A DNA stretch of 38,892 nucleotides from Bacteroidota bacterium (GTDB taxonomy: Bacteria; Bacteroidota; Bacteroidia; Cytophagales; Cyclobacteriaceae), in the NCBI GenBank assembly GCA_023412765.1, contig JAEZBX010000225.1, positions 1 through 38,892 on the forward strand, read 5' to 3'. Positions 32,723 to 38,892 of this stretch are shown piece by piece. The position numbers and the translations under genes are program-made. The notes below the pieces were generated by a model, which did no database searches, was not told the DNA's origin, and worked only from the letters and a program-made list of their open reading frames with translations. Each line of letters opens with the position of its first letter. Positions within the stretch are counted from its first letter, which is position 1.

Positions 32723-35046
32723 TATACTCTAATAAACTTTTTTATCCACTTTTTGTTCGCGGGCTCTTCATAATAACCATAGCCATACCGCTGTTCGCCG
32801 GTCGATGGCAAGGCATTAAGCACCGTGGTAATATTAGAAAATTTATTGATGTTTATGATGCGTTGAAGATTTTGAACGAATGTTTTCCGCGAGTAATCAG
32901 CCCTGAAGATATAAATAGATATATCAGCTTGCTTCATTGCCATGATCCCGTCGGTGACGAGACCTACCGGAGGCGTGTCTAAAATGATGTAATCATATTT
33001 CTTTTTCAGATCATCCAAAAGCCCCGTGAACTCTCCATTGAGAAGTAGTTCAGATGGATTTGGAGGATGAGGCCCTGATGGAACATAATCAAAATCAGGA
33101 AGTTCTGTCTTCGTCACGCACTCTGTCCAAGAATTTTTGCCTATCAGGATGGTACTTATTCCTTTCGATTTGTCGGCAATTTCCATCGGCAGATTTATTT
33201 TCGGTTTGCGCATATCGAGATCCAGCAATATAACTTTCTTGTTGGAAACGGCCATAACTGCACCGAGGTTCATGGCAATAAACGATTTACCTTCACCGGA
33301 AACGGTTGAAGATACTGCAATAACCTTTTTAGTGTTGCTTACTTTGAAGAAATCAAGATTTGTCCGCAATGTTTTGATAGACTCGCTTACCATCGACTTT
33401 GGATGGTCGACCACGTGCAAGCCTACCCCAGTAGCATAGCGTGATGAAGGAACTACTCCTAATACGGGTATATCATTAATCTTTTCAATCTCGTTCAGGC
33501 TGGAGATCCTGTTATTTAGCAAATAAAGTATTCCGACAAAGAAAAGATTGATGACGATGCTCAAAACAAATCCGATTCCCGCGATCATCCACTTGTTTGG
33601 AAAAATAGGTGCGACGGGAAAGGTAGCTGGCGACAAAATTCTGAAGTCCTGTATGCTACCAGCCTGAGCAATCTCAAACTCTGATTTTGATTGCATTAGT
33701 GAAAGGTAAAACTGCTCGTAGAGTTTGTAGAAACGAAGGTTCTTGGAAAATTGAGTGCTCTTGTCAGGGATGCCAGCGAAATCGCTTTCTAGGGTTTGTT
33801 TCCGACGGTTTAAATCTGCAAGGTTTTGATGTGCGTGGTTTCTCAGCTCTTCTATTTGCTTGAACATCTTTTCTTTCAGCGCGTCAACATCTTTCATTTT
33901 TTGCCTGAAGGCAAATGTTATTTCACTATGCGAAAGCTTAAGCCTTTCAAGCTCGAAATAGAGCTGTTCCAATGCGTCAAGATTTTTTGAAACGGCTGTG
34001 GGTAGCGATTGACGTTGAGTAAATGATATCAAAAAATCCTGTTTCTTTAGATTGGTCATTAGCTCGTCCAAAGCATTTGCCTTCCGGGATAAATCATATC
34101 GCTGTGAATCAATCCGGTTTATGGCCGCTACGGTTTTCTTGAGGTCGTCATCAAGATTGTTGGTCTTGTTCTGCAGCGTGAAATTTTCAAAATAGGTTTC
34201 ATATGACTCCATTCTGTTTTCGATTGTCACGAGCTCATTTGAAACCCAGTCGATCTTTTGCTTGTTAGCGAGATTTTTTTGGTCGTTGCTGTATTGAAGA
34301 TAAAGGGTGTCTATCTTGTTCAGGATGTCTTGCGCTTTGTAGGCATTGTGGTCCTTGAAAGAAATGCGTATAGTGTTAGCGTTAAAATTTAATGGTTCAG
34401 CCGTAAGATTTGTTCGCAGATAGTCAAGCAACACATCGCGGCTGTTAATCACAAAGAAATATCCAACCTCGTCTCCTCGTGCAAAATCATTGTTTTTTGT
34501 AATGGTCAGAGTAACATTGTGAACCGGGAATGGCACGTTGTATCGCCCCTTTATTGCTTCACCATTGTGTCCGATTGTTATCGTAAATTCATTTCCTCTA
34601 CCTTCTTCAAAGTAGATCGGGATGTTGTATAAACTGCGGGGATTGGGACTGTACGTAACATTAAACGGAAGGCTTTGATAAAGCTCTTCGTTCAATAACC
34701 TCCCGAGGCTGTAGTAGCTGACATCTAGCTTGGCGGAGTCGAGGATCATGCTCAGAAATAGCCTCGACTGAATGATTTCAATTTCACCCGAAATCAAATT
34801 CAGGTTTTGATCTTCAACGGCGCTTTTTATTCCAAATTCCGTTGCCTCTTGTTTTACATCCAGCTTGAGTTCTGATGATGATTCATACAAATTCTTTGTA
34901 TATCGTATGAAAAGGTATGCAGTAAAATTAATAACAAAGAAAATAACCAGAATCCATAGCCAATTATTGCGAAAAGCGATCTTAAGTTTATTAAGATCGA
35001 TGCCTTCCGGGGCCGTTGATTGATGTATTTGTCTGTTGTTTTCCAC
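32722..35046 (-). CDS. Wzc-like polysaccharide biosynthesis tyrosine autokinase
   Basis: The 774-residue inner-membrane protein controls export and chain length of surface polysaccharide. It has a first membrane segment (about 29-48), a Wzz-type periplasmic region with coiled coils (about 260-420), a second membrane segment (about 486-510) and a cytoplasmic BY-kinase domain. Walker A is SGEGKS (583-588), Walker A' LDLDMRKP (608-615) and Walker B IILDTPP (687-693). The C-terminus holds a tyrosine cluster (Tyr754, 756, 758, 759), the usual autophosphorylation site. The start is GTG, 5 bases after the wza stop. The next gene is its likely phosphatase. Confidence 0.95.
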   Translation of the reverse strand: MENNRQIHQSTAPEGIDLNKLKIAFRNNWLWILVIFFVINFTAYLFIRYTKNLYESSSELKLDVKQEATEFGIKSAVEDQNLNLISGEIEIIQSRLFLSMILDSAKLDVSYYSLGRLLNEELYQSLPFNVTYSPNPRSLYNIPIYFEEGRGNEFTITIGHNGEAIKGRYNVPFPVHNVTLTITKNNDFARGDEVGYFFVINSRDVLLDYLRTNLTAEPLNFNANTIRISFKDHNAYKAQDILNKIDTLYLQYSNDQKNLANKQKIDWVSNELVTIENRMESYETYFENFTLQNKTNNLDDDLKKTVAAINRIDSQRYDLSRKANALDELMTNLKKQDFLISFTQRQSLPTAVSKNLDALEQLYFELERLKLSHSEITFAFRQKMKDVDALKEKMFKQIEELRNHAHQNLADLNRRKQTLESDFAGIPDKSTQFSKNLRFYKLYEQFYLSLMQSKSEFEIAQAGSIQDFRILSPATFPVAPIFPNKWMIAGIGFVLSIVINLFFVGILYLLNNRISSLNEIEKINDIPVLGVVPSSRYATGVGLHVVDHPKSMVSESIKTLRTNLDFFKVSNTKKVIAVSSTVSGEGKSFIAMNLGAVMAVSNKKVILLDLDMRKPKINLPMEIADKSKGISTILIGKNSWTECVTKTELPDFDYVPSGPHPPNPSELLLNGEFTGLLDDLKKKYDYIILDTPPVGLVTDGIMAMKQADISIYIFRADYSRKTFVQNLQRIININKFSNITTVLNALPSTGEQRYGYGYYEEPANKKWIKKFIRV

Positions 35047-35051
35047 GTGTG

Positions 35052-35813
35052 CTACCGAACTCCTATAATAACTACAGCCAGAGTTGTCAAAGTTGTTATA
35101 ATAGTAAGAATTGGACCATAATCGCGAAGACTTTCGGTCAACGGTCTTCTTACCGGTTCTACATAAACAATATCACCAGACTGGATTGGAATATTGTTCT
35201 TTACGTACCCATCGAATGTGCTGAGGTCAGCAACAAAAACCTGTTCACCCCGCATAATACGGATATTATGCGCTTTCGCGTCATTATTTAACCCCTGGGC
35301 TAGAGCAAGAACTTCAACTAGTTTCATATTCTCGTTTGATAAAGGGATCACCTGGCCACCCGTCGCGCCTAACACAATTACTCTCTTGTTGGTGTAGCGC
35401 AACACTGCGTAGGCATCTTCGTAATATTTCGAATAAGCATCTTCGAGCAATGCTTCAGCCTGACGAATAGTAAGTCCTTCCAATTTGATCTCACCTACCA
35501 TAGGGAATTTTGCCTGCCCTACTGCATCTACGAGGTAGGTGGGCTTTGTCTCAACTACTGTACCGGTACCAGCGCCAGTTGGCGGAGGCGAAAGTGGGTC
35601 AATTATTCTTTCACCTTTGTTTGTAAAAACCTCTAATTCGAGAAAGTCGTATTTCTGGATTACGTAGTTTTTTTCGGCAATATCGATCTCTTGCTTCAGC
35701 TGCGTACCTTCCGGAAGCTGAAACATGATGTTTTGCCTGTATGATGCGCAGGACGGGAGAAGAAACACCAAAAGCAAATAAAAAAAGCGCTTACAACAAA
35801 AAATGCTTCTCAA
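35052..35813 (-). CDS. Wza-like polysaccharide export outer-membrane lipoprotein
   Basis: The 253-residue protein has a lipoprotein signal peptide with lipobox LPSC (Cys22), a poly-export domain (YVIQKYDFLELEVF to the KFPMVGEIKLEGLT region) and a SLBB domain (VIVLGATGGQVIPL onward). The C-terminus ends in a hydrophobic helix (about 236-253) that could form or anchor the outer-membrane pore. The start is probably TTG at 35813: an in-frame TAA lies two codons upstream and there is no later Met before the lipobox. At 253 residues it is shorter than E. coli Wza (379), as is common in Bacteroidota. It sits 28 bases after rmlC and 5 before wzc. Confidence 0.92.
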   Translation of the reverse strand: MRSIFCCKRFFYLLLVFLLPSCASYRQNIMFQLPEGTQLKQEIDIAEKNYVIQKYDFLELEVFTNKGERIIDPLSPPPTGAGTGTVVETKPTYLVDAVGQAKFPMVGEIKLEGLTIRQAEALLEDAYSKYYEDAYAVLRYTNKRVIVLGATGGQVIPLSNENMKLVEVLALAQGLNNDAKAHNIRIMRGEQVFVADLSTFDGYVKNNIPIQSGDIVYVEPVRRPLTESLRDYGPILTIITTLTTLAVVIIGVR

Positions 35814-35841
35814 CGTTTAAAAAATTGTTTCAATATATATA

Positions 35842-36390
35842 CTATATCGTTATTGAGTTTTCCAATAGTTCGGCCATCGAGGGCAATTCTGAATCTTTTT
35901 TTGAGATAATCGGATTGTCAACTCCCCAATCGATATTCAATTCAGGATCGTCCCACCTGATACCTGATTCCGATGCCTTGTTGTAGACATTGGAACACTT
36001 GTAATAAAACACCGAATCCTCTAATGCGGCAAAGCCGTGTGCAAAGCCTTCGGGTACCATTAACATGTTTCGTTTCCCGCTATCCAACTCACAATAGAAC
36101 ACTCTTTTAAATGTCTTCGAGTTTGGGCGAAGATCCACTACAACATCCATCACTCTACCCGTCAATGCTGTAACCAGTTTGGCCTGAGCATATGGATGCC
36201 GTTGGAAGTGAAGGCCACGAACCACCCCTTTTTTTGAGAACGACTGATTTTCCTGAGGAAACGAATAGGGAAGATTGTGCTTCTTGAAAGTCTCTTCTTT
36301 ATAAAATTCGTAAAACCATCCTCTCTCATCTTCAAAGACGTCAGGATAAATCTCTATCAAGCCATCAAAGCTTGTCGTTTGTACCCGCAT
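35842..36390 (-). CDS. rmlC: dTDP-4-dehydrorhamnose 3,5-epimerase
   Basis: RmlC epimerises dTDP-4-keto-6-deoxyglucose at C3 and C5 on the way to dTDP-L-rhamnose. The cupin protein shows DERGWFYEFY, QENQSFS, then VVRGLHFQ with catalytic His61, VVVDLRPNSKTF and VPEGFAHGF. Length (182) is normal. The other rhamnose genes (rmlA, rmlB, rmlD) are absent from the window, so they either lie further along the locus or elsewhere. Some relatives make C3- or C5-only epimers, which cannot be excluded. It lies 14 bases after the glycosyltransferase gene. Confidence 0.94.
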   Translation of the reverse strand: MRVQTTSFDGLIEIYPDVFEDERGWFYEFYKEETFKKHNLPYSFPQENQSFSKKGVVRGLHFQRHPYAQAKLVTALTGRVMDVVVDLRPNSKTFKRVFYCELDSGKRNMLMVPEGFAHGFAALEDSVFYYKCSNVYNKASESGIRWDDPELNIDWGVDNPIISKKDSELPSMAELLENSITI

Positions 36391-36404
36391 AAGTTCTTGC
36401 TCGC

Positions 36405-37517
36405 CTACGAGGCCTGCTTTAGTTCAACTAAAGCCGCAAGATACTTATTTATCACTAGAGATTCATCATACTGAGTTTCCATCTTGGCCCTCCCATTCAT
36501 TCCAAATGTCTTAAGCGTTTCATCGCCCAACGTTGCCATTTGCTTCATTTTCTCAGCCAGGTCGTCAGCATCCTTAATTTTACAGAGCAAACCATTGAAA
36601 TTGTGTTCAACAACATTGTTACATCCAGGGACGTCAGTTGCAATGATAGGTTTGCATGAGCTAGCAGCCTCCAACAAGGTCCGTGGTGTTCCCTCGCGGT
36701 ACGATGGCAACACGATGCAATCGGCGTTTTCGATGAATTGTCTAACGTCATCGGTAGTGCCTAGATATTCAATTGTTCCTGAGTTGATCCATTCCGCGAT
36801 CAGGTCAAGCTTGATGCCGCGTTTGTGTAATGGGTCCATTGCACCGAGAATCTGAAACTGAGCGTCTATACCTTGCGCTTTTAGCTTCTTAACCGCCTCC
36901 ACAAATTCCAATACGCCTTTATCAGTAATCAATCTTGAAATCAATAGAAACGTGAACTTGTCATTTCGTTTGAAGAGCACAGGTTGAAACTTTGCGAGGT
37001 CAATACCAGATCCTGGTATCGTATCTACTGCATTTGCATTTACAAGTCGCTTGTCAAGAAAAAGTTTCTGATCATCGGAATTTTGAAAAAACACCTTGCT
37101 CGCAAATCGAAAGCTGATCTTGTAAAGAAAGATAGCAATTGATGAGATCAAGTTGTTTTTCAGAAACACCGTGCCAAGTCCACAGACATTGTTGATTACT
37201 GGAATTCTCAACATTGCCGCTGCAATCGTCCCATATACGTTGGGCTTGATGGTGTAGTGTAGAACGACGTCAGGTTTAACCCGGCGATAGATCGTAAAGA
37301 GCTCGAAAATCAGCGCGGAATCTTTCAGCGGATTTGCGCCACGGCTATCCATCTTTACGCGGTGATGAATACAACCTGCGTCAACAAGAAGTGGCGTATA
37401 GGTATCTTCCGGCGCAATGGTGTGGACTTCATGGCCTTGCCTAAGCAGGGCTTTGATAAAATTCATCCTGAAGTTATAAATGTTCCAGGACGTGTTGAGG
37501 ACAATAGCAATTCTCAT
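36405..37517 (-). CDS. Glycosyltransferase family 4 (GT-B fold)
   Basis: The 370-residue GT-B glycosyltransferase probably adds one sugar to a lipid-linked oligosaccharide at the inner membrane. The N-terminal domain has NTSWNIYNFRMNFIKALL and LHYTIKPNVYG, features of the CapM/PglA group. The C-terminal domain holds SRLITDKGVLEFVEA and the nucleotide-sugar EX7E motif REGTPRTLLEAA (Glu275 to Glu283). Sugar donor and acceptor are unknown. It is the first gene of the minus-strand run seen here; the 172 bases before it separate it from the divergent hflX. It may be the last glycosyltransferase of a larger locus whose remainder lies elsewhere. Confidence 0.92.
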   Translation of the reverse strand: MRIAIVLNTSWNIYNFRMNFIKALLRQGHEVHTIAPEDTYTPLLVDAGCIHHRVKMDSRGANPLKDSALIFELFTIYRRVKPDVVLHYTIKPNVYGTIAAAMLRIPVINNVCGLGTVFLKNNLISSIAIFLYKISFRFASKVFFQNSDDQKLFLDKRLVNANAVDTIPGSGIDLAKFQPVLFKRNDKFTFLLISRLITDKGVLEFVEAVKKLKAQGIDAQFQILGAMDPLHKRGIKLDLIAEWINSGTIEYLGTTDDVRQFIENADCIVLPSYREGTPRTLLEAASSCKPIIATDVPGCNNVVEHNFNGLLCKIKDADDLAEKMKQMATLGDETLKTFGMNGRAKMETQYDESLVINKYLAALVELKQAS

Positions 37518-37648
37518 GGGCTCGGGTGAGAACTATCTGGGATCGTTTTTCGACTTGCGGCGAAGATCAGATAATCTTCAGTTTACTAGTTTAAATCCAA
37601 AAATGAGTTATCAAGTAACTCGGCTAAACACATTAAAAAAATATCCGT

Positions 37649-37656
37649 TATGTTTG
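37649..37656 (+). promoter_or_regulatory. Possible -7 element upstream of hflX
   Basis: TATGTTTG fits TAnnTTTG and lies 33 bases before the hflX ATG, a plausible distance. No TTG is present at the expected 17-23 base spacing upstream, so the call is weak. The remainder of the 172-base divergent gap shows no clear site for the glycosyltransferase direction. Confidence 0.3.
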
Positions 37657-37689
37657 AAAAGTTAATGTTTAAAAAGGCCATAACGGTTA

Positions 37690-38883
37690 ATGTTAAAGCA
37701 AGATAATAAAGCGGTTTTGATTGCGTTGGGTACCCCCCGCAACGAGGATGTAACACAGGAGCATTTAGATGAGCTTTCCTTCCTGGCCGAGACAATCGGA
37801 GTACATACTATTAAGCAATTTGTTCAAAATCTTACACAGCCGGATTCACGTTTTTTCATAGGTAAAGGCAAGCTTTCAGAGGTGCGCGATTTTGTGGTAG
37901 CTAATAAAGTCACCAATGTAATTTTTGATGATGATTTATCACCTTCGCAACTCCGAAATCTCGAAAAAGAGTTCAATCCTAAAGACAGCGAGGGGCCCAC
38001 AGTAAGGATTTACGACCGAAGCTTGCTCATTTTAGACCTGTTTTTGTACCGCGCGAAAACTGCCCAAGCAAGGACCCAGGTTGAACTTGCGCGGAACCAA
38101 TATCTACTTCCACGATTAACACGGATGTGGACTCACCTTGAACGACAAAGAGGTGGAACTGGTACCCGCGGCGGGGCGGGTGAAAGAGAATTGGAGACAG
38201 ACCGACGTAATATCCGTAATCAGATTGATGTGCTTAAAGAGAAGCTGAAGAAGATAGAAAAGCAGCGAATCACACAGCGGAAGTCGCGAGGCAATATTGT
38301 GCGTGTAGCCCTTGTGGGTTACACCAACGTAGGCAAGTCTACTTTGATGAATTTGTTATCCGGCTCCGATGTGCTTGCCGAGAACAAACTTTTTGCAACT
38401 GTAGATGCTACAGTTCGCAAAATCACTTTTGGTAACATTCCCTTTCTATTGTCGGATACAGTTGGATTCATTCGAAAGCTTCCGCATCATCTGATAGAAT
38501 CTTTTAAATCCACTTTGGACGAAGTACGCGAAGCTGATTTGCTGATTCATGTCGTTGATATAGCTCATCCGTTTCACGATAATCAGATCGAAGTTGTAAC
38601 TAAAACTTTGGAAGAAATAGGTGCAGCAGATATTCCAACGATACTTGTCTTAAATAAAATTGACCTTTATCGCCAGCAGAGCATGCAACTGAATATCGAT
38701 GAAATGAAAGGCTACTATCGGCAGATGGGTTACGAGAACGTAATTTTTATTTCAGCTGCCTCAAAAGAGAATATCGTGCAGCTAAAGGAAATGATCTTTG
38801 ACGAAGTGAAGAAGAAACACATTCAGATATATCCAAATTTTCTCAAGGATGGATTTGAGTTTTCTCCATTCCCTGTGGAATAG
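37690..38883 (+). CDS. hflX: Ribosome-associated GTPase HflX
   Basis: HflX is a GTPase that splits stalled or heat-damaged 70S ribosomes. The N-terminal HflX domain includes FFIGKGKLSEV and FDDDLSPSQLRNLE, the linker carries the conserved RTQVELARNQYLLPRL and glycine-rich RGGTGTRGGAGERELETDRR blocks, and a coiled coil follows. The G domain has GYTNVGKS (210-217), DTVGFIRKLPHHLIESFKSTL and NKID. Length 397 is typical. Start ATG at 37690; the stop TAG (38881-38883) is part of a copy of the 14-base repeat family that continues to the window edge. It is divergent from the polysaccharide genes. Confidence 0.96.
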   Translation: MLKQDNKAVLIALGTPRNEDVTQEHLDELSFLAETIGVHTIKQFVQNLTQPDSRFFIGKGKLSEVRDFVVANKVTNVIFDDDLSPSQLRNLEKEFNPKDSEGPTVRIYDRSLLILDLFLYRAKTAQARTQVELARNQYLLPRLTRMWTHLERQRGGTGTRGGAGERELETDRRNIRNQIDVLKEKLKKIEKQRITQRKSRGNIVRVALVGYTNVGKSTLMNLLSGSDVLAENKLFATVDATVRKITFGNIPFLLSDTVGFIRKLPHHLIESFKSTLDEVREADLLIHVVDIAHPFHDNQIEVVTKTLEEIGAADIPTILVLNKIDLYRQQSMQLNIDEMKGYYRQMGYENVIFISAASKENIVQLKEMIFDEVKKKHIQIYPNFLKDGFEFSPFPVE

Positions 38884-38892
38884 TTAATAGTT
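38881..38892 (-). repeat. Partial copy of the 14-base repeat at the hflX stop codon
   Basis: TAGTTAATAGTT is the reverse complement of AACTATTAACTA, matching the ACTATTAACTAATA unit variant found before uvrB. The window ends inside it. As with aroE, the repeat starts exactly at the stop codon. Confidence 0.65.

Overview
The window looks like chromosome of a member of Bacteroidota, probably a Cytophagales-type bacterium. Evidence: end of a Na+-translocating NADH:quinone reductase operon; a division/cell-wall cluster in the compact Bacteroidota order with a divergent FtsL; a TAnnTTTG/TTG promoter of the Bacteroidota type ahead of mraZ; weak or absent Shine-Dalgarno sequences; a Wza/Wzc export pair with a PHP-type tyrosine phosphatase; and AddB-like nuclease, DUF368 and ComA-like genes. 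The phylum is well supported; the order is inference. No tRNA, rRNA, CRISPR array, transposase or prophage gene was seen.

Layout. (1) 1-1397, plus strand: end of nqrC, then nqrD and nqrE, closed by a strong intrinsic terminator. (2) 1404-5716: a DUF502 membrane protein, then mnmA and a TlpA-like thioredoxin lipoprotein on the minus strand, then a family III CoA-transferase on the plus strand. (3) 5791-21389, plus strand: mraZ-rsmH-ftsL-ftsI-murE-mraY-murD-ftsW-murG-murC-ftsQ-ftsA-ftsZ, mostly overlapping or within a few bases of each other. Three AGTGG boxes at exact 10-base spacing overlap the mraZ promoter and look like a MraZ autoregulatory operator. (4) 21390-21723: a structured non-coding gap ending in a strong terminator, then an AddB-like PD-(D/E)XK nuclease. 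(5) 37517 back to 24727, all minus strand: glycosyltransferase, rmlC, wza, wzc, PHP phosphatase, SDR epimerase, TPR protein, ComA-like phosphosulfolactate synthase, DUF368 protein, aroE and uvrB. (6) 37690-38883, plus strand: hflX.

How the genes fit together. The division cluster supplies cytoplasmic and lipid-linked peptidoglycan precursors (MurC, D, E, MraY, MurG), the septal polymerase and crosslinker (FtsW, FtsI), the FtsL/FtsQ scaffold and the FtsA/FtsZ ring. The minus-strand block begins as the end of a surface-polysaccharide locus (glycosyltransferase, rhamnose-type sugar epimerase, export lipoprotein, tyrosine autokinase and its phosphatase) and runs into general metabolism and DNA repair. 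The DUF368 protein belongs to a family linked to recycling of undecaprenyl phosphate, the carrier used by both systems.

The most unusual signals are non-coding. The sequence ACAACCACT recurs just upstream of mraZ, ftsA and ftsZ, and its reverse complement lies in the ftsZ downstream region, where it forms a 12-base perfect complement to the mraZ leader. Separately, 14-base tandem repeats in inverted arrangement bracket the uvrB/aroE gap and reappear at the hflX stop codon.
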